Shown here one piece after another: positions 46,180-54,227 of a stretch of DNA of 64,000 bases. The notes below the pieces were generated by a model, which saw only the letters and a program-made list of their open reading frames with translations, was not told the DNA's origin and did no database searches. Origin of the DNA: Promicromonospora thailandica (GTDB lineage Bacteria > Actinomycetota > Actinomycetes > Actinomycetales > Cellulomonadaceae). The translations under genes and the position numbers were made by a program. Numbering within the stretch: the first letter of the stretch is position 1; every line of letters begins with the position of its first letter. The stretch covers positions 124,001 through 188,000 of the forward strand of contig NZ_JAMTCS010000003.1 in assembly GCF_024171955.1 (NCBI RefSeq), written 5' to 3'.

Positions 46180-46647
46180 TCAGTCTGTCAGGCTCGTCCA
46201 GCAGTAGAGGCCGTGGCCGGCGTCCGCCGCTCGGGCGGCGAGGGCGGCGAGCGGAAGCAGCGCGGCCGCCAGGCTGGCCGCGGTAGCCGTGCGCGCGGCG
46301 GTACCGGCCCAGTCGCTCGCGGCCGCGGCCAGCCGGGCGGGTCCGGCGGAAGCGAGATCCTCGACGAGGGTCTGTGCCACGGACACGACCCACGGCCCCT
46401 CCTCACCGCGTGCGCCGACGAGCGCGCCGTGGCGCGGGTGCGCCGTCACCTCGCCGTACGGCCGTCCGGACAGGACGCCGGCGAGCCCGCCGAGCATGAC
46501 GAACGGGTCGACGGACGGCAGCGCCACGGCGTCGAACCGGGGCCGGTCGGTGCGCAGGTCGGGCTCGGTCGGCCCGCCGGGCGTGCTCAGCACCGTCGCC
46601 GCCACCTCGTCGGTCGGCGCTGCGAAGTAGTCGGTGCGGATCCCCAT
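46180..46647 (-). CDS. Hypothetical 155-residue protein
   Basis: I do not recognise this family. The product begins MGIRTDYFAAPTDEVAATVL and has a weakly hydrophobic Ala-rich stretch at about 115-140 before a YCWTSLTD end. There is no signal peptide. The ATG lies seven bases after GACCAT, so it may be leaderless. It sits upstream of the MFS gene in the same direction with a 63-base gap. Confidence 0.6.
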   Translation of the reverse strand: MGIRTDYFAAPTDEVAATVLSTPGGPTEPDLRTDRPRFDAVALPSVDPFVMLGGLAGVLSGRPYGEVTAHPRHGALVGARGEEGPWVVSVAQTLVEDLASAGPARLAAAASDWAGTAARTATAASLAAALLPLAALAARAADAGHGLYCWTSLTD

Positions 46648-46723
46648 GCGGCCGATGGTCGCAAGGCCGTGTCACGGGACTGTCACGCGGGCGTGAAACC
46701 TGGGGTTCGCGCCGCGGCGTGCG

Positions 46724-47227
46724 TCAGATCTGGGCGGACCAGCGGTGCTCGACGACCTCGCGGGGGCCCGTCGCCAGCGTGCGGCTGCGGCCGTCCTCGC
46801 CCAGCCCGCTCGCCGCCAGGAAGGCGGCGCGTGCCGTGTCGTCGGCGAGCGCCCAGGTCGTGACCGTCTCGGAGCCGTCGGCCCGCAGCCGGTCGACGGC
46901 GGCGGCCAGGAGGCGGGACCCGTGGCCCGCCCGCTGTGCCTCGGGCAGCACCTCCAGCGACAGCACCTGGCCGGGGGAGACGGCGGCGAAGCCGACGACG
47001 TCGGGCCCATCGAGCGCCACGAGCACCGCGAAGCCCGGGCCGGGGGGCGCGGTGATCGCGGAGGCCCAGCGGTCCCGCATCGCGGGCACGTCGAGGGCCT
47101 GGATGACGCCCTCGCCGAGCACCCCGGTCGCTCTCCACGAGGACACCTGCACGTCGGTCACGGCGGACTCGTCCCCGGCGACGGCAGGTCGCACGGACAC
47201 GTCGGCGGTCTCACGGAACAGTGCCAT
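46724..47227 (-). CDS. GNAT family N-acetyltransferase
   Basis: The 167-residue product has a single GNAT domain: VRPAVAGDESAVTDVQVSSW at the start, VLPEAQRAGHGSRLLAAAV for acetyl-CoA binding near residue 100, and ARAAFLAASGL near 135. The substrate is unknown. A TAGGGT hexamer sits six bases upstream of the ATG. Confidence 0.85.
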   Translation of the reverse strand: MALFRETADVSVRPAVAGDESAVTDVQVSSWRATGVLGEGVIQALDVPAMRDRWASAITAPPGPGFAVLVALDGPDVVGFAAVSPGQVLSLEVLPEAQRAGHGSRLLAAAVDRLRADGSETVTTWALADDTARAAFLAASGLGEDGRSRTLATGPREVVEHRWSAQI

Positions 47228-47233
47228 CCGTCC

Positions 47234-47239
47234 ACCCTA
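47234..47239 (-). promoter_or_regulatory. -10 element of the GNAT gene (leaderless)
   Basis: TAGGGT on the minus strand, then six bases, then ATG 47227. No ribosome site is present. Confidence 0.5.
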
Positions 47240-47273
47240 CCGAGGCGCCGGGTACCGGCGCGCCGCGACGGCG

Positions 47274-47594
47274 TCAGCCCCAGCCGAGGGCGCGCAGGCC
47301 CGCCGCCGTGGCCGCGGCGAGGAACACCACCAGGATGAACGGGGCGCGCAGCGCGAGCGCGAGGGCCGCGACGGCGAGCGCCGGGACGCGCGCGTCGACC
47401 GCGAGCGTGCGGCCGTCGGCGAAGCCCTGGACCACGACGAGGGACACGAGCAGGGCGACGGTCACGAGCGAGGTCACCCGGGAGACGCGTTCGGAGGCGA
47501 GCCAGGAGCGGGGCACGAGGTGCCCGGCGAGCTTGAGCGCGAAGCAGGCGAGCGACGCGACGAGCACGGTGGTCCACAGTGCGGCGGTGGTCAT
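47274..47594 (-). CDS. azlD: AzlD-family branched-chain amino acid transport subunit
   Basis: The 106-residue product has three to four hydrophobic helices, the size and pattern of AzlD (LACFALKLAGHLVPRSWL near residue 15). AzlD works with AzlC to export branched-chain amino acids. Its ATG overlaps the azlC stop by four bases, so the two are coupled. The frame continues upstream into azlC and beyond as a shadow, so I chose the ATG at the overlap. Confidence 0.88.
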   Translation of the reverse strand: MTTAALWTTVLVASLACFALKLAGHLVPRSWLASERVSRVTSLVTVALLVSLVVVQGFADGRTLAVDARVPALAVAALALALRAPFILVVFLAAATAAGLRALGWG

Positions 47595-48364
47595 CGGACG
47601 GCCTCCCGGTCGGTCGTGCCGTTCGTGTCGGTCGTGTCGGTCGTGCTGTGCGGGTCGTCGGCGTCCGCGGCGGGTGCACCGCCGGCCGCGGCCGGCACCA
47701 CCAGCCCGACGACCATCGCGACCGCGGCGGCGGCGAGCACCGGGATGCCCGGCGGTACGAAGGGGACGAGGGCGGCCGTGGCCGCGACGGCCAGGCCGGC
47801 GACCACCTGGGCACGCCGTGGCGCGAGCCGGGGCCACACGAGAGCCAGGAACGCGGCGGCGGCCGCCGCGTCGAGCCCCCAGGCTCGGGGGTCGCCGAGG
47901 GCGTCGCCGGCGAGCGCACCGAGCAGCACGAACGTGTTCCAGACCACGAAGACGCCGACGCCGGTGACCCAGAACCCCACGCGGGACGCCGCGGGCTCCG
48001 GCTGCGCGACGGCGACCGCCGTCGACTCGTCGATGGTGACCTGCGCGGCGGCGAGCCGGCGCCAGCCGCGCACCTCCAGCAGCGGCGAGACCACGGCGCC
48101 GTACAGCGCGTTGCGCAGGCCGAGCAGCGTGGCCGTGGCGATGGCCGCCAGGGGGGTACCGGCCGCGCCGACGACTCCCACGAGGGCGAACTGCGAGCCG
48201 CCGGAGAACATGAGCAGGCTCAGGGCCATGGTGGGCGCCAGGCCGATGCCCGCCGCCACGGACAGGGCGCCGAAGGAGACGCCGTACAGGCCGGTGGCCA
48301 CCGCGACGCTCACGCCCTGGCGGGCGGCGGCGCGGGCGGCCGGCTGGGTGGGAAGGACCTTCAC
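47591..48364 (-). CDS. azlC: AzlC-family branched-chain amino acid exporter subunit
   Basis: The 257-residue product has about seven membrane helices. Family features include GVSFGALSVAAGIGLAPTMA, SGGSQFALVGV and the LRNALYGAVVSPLLE segment. The last 25 residues are a Thr/Asp-rich tail. It forms an operon with azlD. A TAGCCT six bases before the GTG start points to a leaderless mRNA. Confidence 0.9.
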   Translation of the reverse strand: MKVLPTQPAARAAARQGVSVAVATGLYGVSFGALSVAAGIGLAPTMALSLLMFSGGSQFALVGVVGAAGTPLAAIATATLLGLRNALYGAVVSPLLEVRGWRRLAAAQVTIDESTAVAVAQPEPAASRVGFWVTGVGVFVVWNTFVLLGALAGDALGDPRAWGLDAAAAAAFLALVWPRLAPRRAQVVAGLAVAATAALVPFVPPGIPVLAAAAVAMVVGLVVPAAAGGAPAADADDPHSTTDTTDTNGTTDREAVR

Positions 48365-48370
48365 GCGGTG

Positions 48371-48376
48371 AGGCTA
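48371..48376 (-). promoter_or_regulatory. -10 element of azlCD (leaderless)
   Basis: TAGCCT on the minus strand is followed by six bases and the azlC GTG at 48364. Confidence 0.5.
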
Positions 48377-48433
48377 CGACGCCGGCACCCGGTCGCGCCG
48401 CGATTTCCGTCAGCCGGACGGGGTGCCCGGCGC

Positions 48434-49906
48434 TCAGAGCGCCACGTACACCGTCTCCTGGTACTCGTCGATGCCGGTGTCGCCGCCCTCGCGGCCCAGG
48501 CCCGACGACTTCACGCCACCGAACGGCGCGCTCGCGTCGGACACCAGGCCCCGGTTGATCCCGATCATCCCGGCCTCGATCTCGTCCATGGCGCGCTGCG
48601 CCCGCGCCAGCGACGTCGTGTACGCGTAGGCGGCCAGGCCGAAGGGGGTCCCGTTGGCCAGCTCGTACGCCTCGTCGTCGGAGCCGAAGGCCACGATCGG
48701 GGCCACCGGGCCGAAGATCTCCTCGGTCACGATCCGGGCGTCGCCGCTGACGCCCGTCAGCACGGTGGGCCGGTAGAAGTGCCCCGGCCGGTCGAGGCGC
48801 GAGCCGCCCGTGAGCACCTGGGCGCCGTCGCCCGCGGCGTCGTCCACGAGGCCGGTCACCTTCTCCACCGCGGCCTCGTTGATGAGCGGACCCACCTCGG
48901 CGCCGGGCTGCGTGCCGGGGGCGGTCACCTTGGCGCCCACGGCGTCGGCGAACTTCTCCGCGAAGGTGTGCGCGACGGCGTCGTGCACCAGGAAGCGGTT
49001 GGCCGCCACGCAGGACTGCCCGGAGTTGCGCAGCTTGGCGATCAGCGCACCCTCGACGGCGGCGTCCAGGTCGGCGTCCTCGAACACGATGAACGGCGCG
49101 TTGCCACCCAGCTCCATGGAACTGCGCAGCACGTTCTTCGAGGCCTGCGCGAGCAGGGTGCGCCCCACCCCGGTCGAGCCGGTGAACGAGACCTTGCGCA
49201 GCCGCGGGTCCTCGAACAAGGGGCCGGTGACGTCGGCCGCCGAGGTGGTCGGGACCACGTTGACGATGCCGGTGGGCAGGCCGCGCTCCTCGGCCTCGGA
49301 CCGGATGATCTCGGCGACCAGCAGCGTCGTGAGCGGGGTGAGCTCGGACGGCTTGACCACCACGGTGCACCCGGCGGCCAGGGCCGGGGCGATCTTGCGC
49401 GTCGCCATCGCGATGGGGAAGTTCCAGGGCGTGATGAGCAGGGACGGCCCCACGGGCCGGCGGCTCACGTACTGCGTGTTGCCGCCCGACGGCGCCCGCC
49501 GCACCAGGCCGTCGGCGCGCACCGCCTCCTCGGCGAACCAGCGCAGGAACTCCGCGCCGTAGACCACCTCGGCGCGGGCCTCCGCCAGGGGCTTGCCGGC
49601 CTCCGCGGTGATGAGGGCGGCGATGTCGTCGGCCCGGGCCACGAGGCGGGCGAACACGGCGCGCAGCAGCTCGGAGCGCTCGCGCGGCGGCACGGCCCGC
49701 CAGGCGGGGGCGGCGGCGTGCGCGGCGTCCAGGGCGCGGACGGCGTCCGCGGGCGTGGCGTCCGCGACGTCGAAGATGCCCTCGCCCGTCGCCGGGTCGG
49801 TCACCTCGAACGTGGACCGGTCCGCCGCGGGTCCCCAGTGCCCGTCGACGAGCAGACCGGTGGGCAGGTGCGCCACGAGGGCGGGGGAGAGCGTCGTCGC
49901 CGTCAT
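48434..49906 (-). CDS. gabD: Succinate-semialdehyde dehydrogenase-type aldehyde dehydrogenase
   Basis: The 490-residue product is an aldehyde dehydrogenase: NAD(P) site TPWNFPIAM (Asn162), FTGSTGVGR, general base Glu265 in MELGGNAPF and catalytic Cys299 in NSGQSCVAANR. The overall pattern resembles succinate-semialdehyde dehydrogenase of GABA breakdown, but no GABA transaminase gene is nearby, so the substrate is inferred. I start at ATG 49906, six bases after GATACT; upstream residues in the frame are not conserved-looking. Confidence 0.85.
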   Translation of the reverse strand: MTATTLSPALVAHLPTGLLVDGHWGPAADRSTFEVTDPATGEGIFDVADATPADAVRALDAAHAAAPAWRAVPPRERSELLRAVFARLVARADDIAALITAEAGKPLAEARAEVVYGAEFLRWFAEEAVRADGLVRRAPSGGNTQYVSRRPVGPSLLITPWNFPIAMATRKIAPALAAGCTVVVKPSELTPLTTLLVAEIIRSEAEERGLPTGIVNVVPTTSAADVTGPLFEDPRLRKVSFTGSTGVGRTLLAQASKNVLRSSMELGGNAPFIVFEDADLDAAVEGALIAKLRNSGQSCVAANRFLVHDAVAHTFAEKFADAVGAKVTAPGTQPGAEVGPLINEAAVEKVTGLVDDAAGDGAQVLTGGSRLDRPGHFYRPTVLTGVSGDARIVTEEIFGPVAPIVAFGSDDEAYELANGTPFGLAAYAYTTSLARAQRAMDEIEAGMIGINRGLVSDASAPFGGVKSSGLGREGGDTGIDEYQETVYVAL

Positions 49907-49912
49907 AGTCCG

Positions 49913-49918
49913 AGTATC
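49913..49918 (-). promoter_or_regulatory. -10 element of gabD (leaderless)
   Basis: GATACT on the minus strand is followed by six bases and ATG 49906. No -35 of quality is seen. Confidence 0.5.
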
Positions 49919-50037
49919 CACTCCCGTGCAAGACCGCGACGACCAGGCCCGACGAGCCGCCCCCGCCACCTGCCCCGGCGACCCGGTATCGTCCCGGCAC
50001 ACCCACGAGCACACACCCGGCGACACGGAGGACCGCG

Positions 50038-50502
50038 ATGACCGCGACGGCCGACCTGTACGACGAGCACGGCGAGGCGCTCGCCTCCCTCAGCCTCCAG
50101 CTGCGGGACTTCGGCGGCGTCCGCGCGTTCTCCGGCCCGGTCCGCACGGTGCGTTGTCACGAGGACAACGGCCTGGTCAAGGCCGTGATGCAGACCCCGG
50201 GCGAGGGTGCGGTGCTCGTGGTGGACGGCGGCGGCTCGCTGCGCAGCGCCCTCATGGGCGACCTCATCGCCGCCGCGGCGGTCGAGAACGGCTGGGCCGG
50301 CGCGATCATCCACGGGGCGATCCGCGACTCGGCGGCGATCGGCCGGCTGCCGCTGGGGGTCAAGGCGCTGGGCACGAACCCGCGCAAGTCCGCGAAGACG
50401 GGCGCGGGCGTGCTCGACGAGGCGGTCGAGATCGGCGGTGTCGTCTTCCGCCCGGGGGCCACGGTGCACGCGGACGAGGACGGCGTGCTCGTCGAGCGCT
50501 GA
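50038..50502 (+). CDS. RraA-like protein (HMG/CHA aldolase family)
   Basis: The 154-residue product has the family core: TVRCHEDNGLVKA, VVDGGGSLRSALMGDLIA and GAIIHGAIRDSAAIGRLPLGVKALG. Members are either 4-hydroxy-4-methyl-2-oxoglutarate aldolases or regulators that bind RNase E. In actinobacteria both have been suggested; the sequence alone does not decide. The ATG follows CGGAGG. dapA follows 49 bases downstream with its own promoter. Confidence 0.85.
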   Translation: MTATADLYDEHGEALASLSLQLRDFGGVRAFSGPVRTVRCHEDNGLVKAVMQTPGEGAVLVVDGGGSLRSALMGDLIAAAAVENGWAGAIIHGAIRDSAAIGRLPLGVKALGTNPRKSAKTGAGVLDEAVEIGGVVFRPGATVHADEDGVLVER

Positions 50503-50539
50503 GCGGTCTTCGGCGAGCGGTGAACGGGGCGGTAAACGG

Positions 50540-50545
50540 TACGGT
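50540..50545 (+). promoter_or_regulatory. -10 element of dapA (leaderless)
   Basis: TACGGT is followed by six bases and the dapA ATG at 50552. There is no ribosome site. Confidence 0.5.
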
Positions 50546-50551
50546 AGTGCC

Positions 50552-51517
50552 ATGGTTCTTCCCACTGATCCCGCGCGCCCGTTCGGCGCGGTGCTGACTG
50601 CCATGGTCACCCCGATGACGCCCGACGGCGCCGTGGACCTGAAGGCAGCGGTCAAGCTGGCGAAGAAGCTCGTGGACGACGGCAACGACGGCCTCGTCCT
50701 GTCCGGCACCACCGGCGAGTCCCCGGTGACGCACACGCCCGAGAAGGAAGAGCTGGTCGCTGCCGTCGTCGAGGCGGTGGGCGACCGTGCCGCCGTCGTG
50801 GCGGGCGCGGGCTCGAACGACACGGTGCACGCCATCCGCATGGCCGAGCAGGCGGCCGAGGCCGGCGCCGACGGCCTGCTGGTGGTGTCGCCCTACTACT
50901 CCCGGCCCAGCCAGGAGGGCCTGTACCAGCACTTCGTGGCGGTCGCCGACGCGACCGACCTGCCCGTCATGCTCTACGACGTGCCGGGCCGCACCGTCGT
51001 GCGCATCGCGCGCGAGACGTACCTGCGCCTCGCGCAGCACCCGCGCATCGTCGCGAACAAGGACGCCACCGGCGACGTCTACGCCGCGAGCAAGCTCATC
51101 CCCGAGACGGGCCTGGCCTGGTACTCGGGCGACGACGGCCTGCTGCTGCCGTTCCTGAGCGTCGGCGGCGCGGGGATCGTGTCCGTGGCCGCGCACGTGG
51201 TCGGCGCGCACTTCGCGGAGACCGTCCGCCGGTTCGACGCCGGCGACCTCGCCGGCGCGATCGAGGTCTTCCGCACCACCACCGGCGTCATCGACGGCCT
51301 CAACGGAGCGGGTGCGCAGGCCGTCATGGCCAAGGCGGCCGTCGAGATCCTGGGCGTCACGGACAACCGGTTCCTGCGCCTGCCGAACGTCGCGGCGACG
51401 GACGACGAGGTCGCCGTCCTGCGCGCGGTGCTGGCGGACGCCGGCCTGCTGCGCGACACCGCACCCCTGCCCGAGGCGAGCCGGCTCGCGGAGGCGAGCG
51501 CCGCCGTCGGGCACTGA
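50552..51517 (+). CDS. dapA: 4-hydroxy-tetrahydrodipicolinate synthase
   Basis: DapA condenses pyruvate with aspartate semialdehyde, the first step of diaminopimelate synthesis. The 321-residue product is a TIM barrel with LSGTTGES (Thr53/Thr54), Tyr142 in LYDVPGRT and the Schiff-base Lys170 in ANKDATGD. RNase J starts 34 bases after its stop, the conserved dapA-rnj pair. Confidence 0.96.
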   Translation: MVLPTDPARPFGAVLTAMVTPMTPDGAVDLKAAVKLAKKLVDDGNDGLVLSGTTGESPVTHTPEKEELVAAVVEAVGDRAAVVAGAGSNDTVHAIRMAEQAAEAGADGLLVVSPYYSRPSQEGLYQHFVAVADATDLPVMLYDVPGRTVVRIARETYLRLAQHPRIVANKDATGDVYAASKLIPETGLAWYSGDDGLLLPFLSVGGAGIVSVAAHVVGAHFAETVRRFDAGDLAGAIEVFRTTTGVIDGLNGAGAQAVMAKAAVEILGVTDNRFLRLPNVAATDDEVAVLRAVLADAGLLRDTAPLPEASRLAEASAAVGH

Positions 51518-51551
51518 AACTTTTCTGTTGGAACGAGGCCTTGGAGGCCAC

Positions 51552-53237
51552 GTGAGTCATCCTCACCCCGAACTGTCCCTTCCCCCTGCGCTGCCCGAAG
51601 GCGGCCTGCGCGTGGTCGCCCTCGGCGGCCTGGGCGAGGTGGGGCGCAACATGGCGGTCCTGGAGCATGCCGGCAAGCTGCTCGTCATCGACTGCGGAGT
51701 GCTGTTCCCCGAGGACAACCAGCCCGGCGTGGACCTGATCCTGCCGGACTTCGAGTACATCAAGGACCGCCTCGACGACATCGAGGCGATCGTGCTGACG
51801 CACGGCCACGAGGACCACATCGGTGCCGTGCCGTACCTGCTGCGGCTGCGCCAGGACATCCCGCTGGTCGGCTCCCGCCTGACGCTCGCGTTCATCGAGG
51901 CGAAGCTCAAGGAGCACCGCATCAAGCCCTACACCCTCGAGGTGGCCGAGGGGCAGCGCGAGAAGCTCGGCGTGTTCGACTGCGAGTTCGTCGCCGTCAA
52001 CCACTCCATCCCGGACGCGCTCGCCGTCGCGGTCACGACCGCTGCGGGCACCGTGCTGCACACCGGTGACTTCAAGATGGACCAGCTGCCGCTCGACGGC
52101 CGCATCACCGACCTGCGCGCCTTCGCGCGCCTCGGCGAGAAGGGCGTCGACCTGTTCATGGTCGACTCCACGAACGCCGAGGTGCCCGGCTTCGTCACGC
52201 CCGAGGCCGAGATCGGCCCCGTGCTGGACAACGTGTTCGCGCACGCCGACAAGCGGATCATCGTCGCGTCGTTCTCCTCGCACGTGCACCGCGTGCAGCA
52301 GGTGCTGCGCGCCGCGCACGCCCACGGCCGCCGCGTCGCGCTCGTGGGCCGGTCCATGGTGCGCAACATGGGCATCGCCGCCGACCTGGGCTACCTCGAC
52401 GTGCCGCCGGGCGTGCTCATCGACCTGAAGAAGGCCGACTCGGTGCCCGACGACCAGATCGTCTACATGTCGACCGGCTCGCAGGGCGAGCCGATGGCCG
52501 CGCTCAGCCGCATGGCCAACGGCGACCACAAGGTCCAGGTCGAGTACGGCGACACCGTGATCCTCGCGTCGTCGCTCATCCCGGGCAACGAGAACGCGGT
52601 GTTCCGCATCATCAACGGCCTCACCCGCCTCGGCGCGCGCGTGGTGCACGGCGGCAACGCCAAGGTGCACGTCTCCGGGCACGCCTCGGCCGGCGAGCTG
52701 ATGTACTGCTACAACATCCTCAAGCCCAAGAACGTCATGCCCGTGCACGGCGAGGTGCGCCACCTCGTGGCGAACGGGGCGCTCGCGGTCAAGACCGGCG
52801 TGCCGGCCGACCGCGTGGTGCTCGCCGAGGACGGCGTGGTCGTGGACCTCGTGGACGGCAAGGCCTCCGTGGTCGGCGCCGTCCCGTGCGGGTACGTGTA
52901 CGTCGACGGTTCGTCGGTCGGCGAGATCACGGACGCCGAGCTCAAGGACCGCGTCATCCTCGGCGAGGAGGGCTTCGTGTCCGTCTTCGCCGTGATCGAC
53001 ACGGCGACGGGTAAGGTACTCGCGCCCCCGCAGGTGCTCGCGCGGGGCATGGCCGAGGACGCCTCGGTGTTCGACAAGGTGATGCCGGAGGTCACCGCGG
53101 CGCTGGAGAACGCGATCGCGGGCGGGGCCACGGACACTCACCAGCTGCAGCAGATCATGCGGCGCACCATCGGCCGCTACGTGGCCACCCGGCTGCGTCG
53201 CAAGCCGATGATCGTCCCGGTGGTCGTCGAGGCGTAA
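51552..53237 (+). CDS. rnj: Ribonuclease J
   Basis: RNase J is a metallo-beta-lactamase/beta-CASP nuclease with endo- and 5'-exonuclease activity. The 561-residue product has the zinc motif THGHEDHIG (His84, His86, Asp88, His89), HTGDFKMD, the beta-CASP segments SFSSHVHRVQQ and SGHASAGE, and a C-terminal domain. GTG 51552 follows TTGGAGG at 51541-51547. With PNPase and NusA encoded nearby, the window holds much of the RNA-decay machinery. A strong terminator follows. Confidence 0.96.
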   Translation: MSHPHPELSLPPALPEGGLRVVALGGLGEVGRNMAVLEHAGKLLVIDCGVLFPEDNQPGVDLILPDFEYIKDRLDDIEAIVLTHGHEDHIGAVPYLLRLRQDIPLVGSRLTLAFIEAKLKEHRIKPYTLEVAEGQREKLGVFDCEFVAVNHSIPDALAVAVTTAAGTVLHTGDFKMDQLPLDGRITDLRAFARLGEKGVDLFMVDSTNAEVPGFVTPEAEIGPVLDNVFAHADKRIIVASFSSHVHRVQQVLRAAHAHGRRVALVGRSMVRNMGIAADLGYLDVPPGVLIDLKKADSVPDDQIVYMSTGSQGEPMAALSRMANGDHKVQVEYGDTVILASSLIPGNENAVFRIINGLTRLGARVVHGGNAKVHVSGHASAGELMYCYNILKPKNVMPVHGEVRHLVANGALAVKTGVPADRVVLAEDGVVVDLVDGKASVVGAVPCGYVYVDGSSVGEITDAELKDRVILGEEGFVSVFAVIDTATGKVLAPPQVLARGMAEDASVFDKVMPEVTAALENAIAGGATDTHQLQQIMRRTIGRYVATRLRRKPMIVPVVVEA

Positions 53238-53251
53238 CCGGTCTGCGCGGG

Positions 53252-53308
53252 CGGGACCGGGGCCGTGCGTCCGATCACCACGATCGGACGCACGGCCCCG
53301 GTCCCGTT
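53252..53308 (+). terminator. Terminator after rnj
   Basis: A perfect 25-bp stem (53252-53276 with 53282-53306) has a 5-base loop and is followed by a short TTT. It separates the core dapA-rnj unit from the accessory block. Confidence 0.85.
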
Positions 53309-53405
53309 TCCGCGTCCGGCTTTCACCCCGGAGTTCACCCGATACCTCATCATGCGGGCGGTTTGTCCGGGCTAGCGTTCCGATGCACCCCAGAAAGGCA
53401 TCCCG

Positions 53406-54152
53406 ATGACGCAGCCTGACAACCCGTTCACCCCGCCCACGAGCCCGCCCACGGCACCGCCGCTGGCCCGGGCCGCACAGCAACCACCGCAGTACGTCCA
53501 CGCGGCGCCGTACGCGCCGCCGCCACGCAGCGCCGCGGGGCTCGGCGTCGCGACGATCGTCCTGGCCTGTGTGTGGACGGTGGTCCAGGTGCTCCAGCTC
53601 GCGACGGCGCCGCAGGCGGCCGACGCGCTGCGTGCCGCGGCCGCCGCCGGCGACGGTGCCCTTGCGAGTGCCTTCACGGGGTACGACGCCGTCGGGCTGC
53701 TGCTCGTGCCGGTACAGATCGCCGCCTACGTGGTGGCCTGTCTCTGGCTGTCGACCAGCCGGGCGACGGCGGAGGCCCTCGACCCGCGATACGTCCACGC
53801 CCGAGGCAGGGTCTGGGCGTGGCTGGGCTGGTGGGTACCGGTCGTGAGCTTCTGGTTCCCCTACCAGGTGGTACGGGACGTGCGGCGGGCGACGACGACG
53901 AGGCTGATCGGGGGGATCGGTGGCTGGTGGGCGGCCTGGCTCGTCTTCGTCGTCGTCTCCAACTCCGCCGGGCGGATGAACCTCCGCACGACGCCGGAGG
54001 CGACCGCGGTGGCCGCCGACGCCCTGGTCCCGGTCCAGCTCGTCGCCACCGCCGCGATGATCGTGGCCCTCGTCCTGTGGATCCGGATCGTCCGCGAGAT
54101 CACGGCGTGGCAGCGTGAACGAATCCCAGCGGGCGGGGCGTACCCGTCCTGA
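53406..54152 (+). CDS. DUF4328 membrane protein (copy 1)
   Basis: The 248-residue product has a Pro-rich N-terminus of about 45 residues, then five to six hydrophobic helices. The family signature is WAWLGWWVPVVSFWFPYQV with VVRDVRRAT, and IVREITAWQRE near the end. The function of DUF4328 proteins is unknown. The ATG follows GAAAGG. A second copy lies at 59592, on the other side of the Hsp90-like/TPR operon. Its end converges on the TPR gene across a hairpin. Confidence 0.85.
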   Translation: MTQPDNPFTPPTSPPTAPPLARAAQQPPQYVHAAPYAPPPRSAAGLGVATIVLACVWTVVQVLQLATAPQAADALRAAAAAGDGALASAFTGYDAVGLLLVPVQIAAYVVACLWLSTSRATAEALDPRYVHARGRVWAWLGWWVPVVSFWFPYQVVRDVRRATTTRLIGGIGGWWAAWLVFVVVSNSAGRMNLRTTPEATAVAADALVPVQLVATAAMIVALVLWIRIVREITAWQRERIPAGGAYPS

Positions 54153-54178
54153 GGCCTGCCGCAGGCGTCCAGGATCGC

Positions 54179-54220
54179 CCCCGGGCAGCCCCGCACGACC
54201 ACGTGCGGGGCTGCCCGGGG
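54179..54220. terminator. Bidirectional hairpin between DUF4328 and TPR genes
   Basis: A perfect 19-bp stem (54179-54197 with 54202-54220) with an ACCA tetraloop lies in the 75-base gap between convergent genes. Confidence 0.75.
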
Positions 54221-54227
54221 TTCCGGC

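Noticed and set aside
46180-46647. YfbM/DUF1877 assignment for the 155-residue protein
   Set aside because: Only the start is loosely similar from memory; the rest does not support it.
50038-50502. Firm naming as RNase E regulator rraA
   Set aside because: The family also contains aldolases and no RNase E gene is seen here, so I kept a family-level call.
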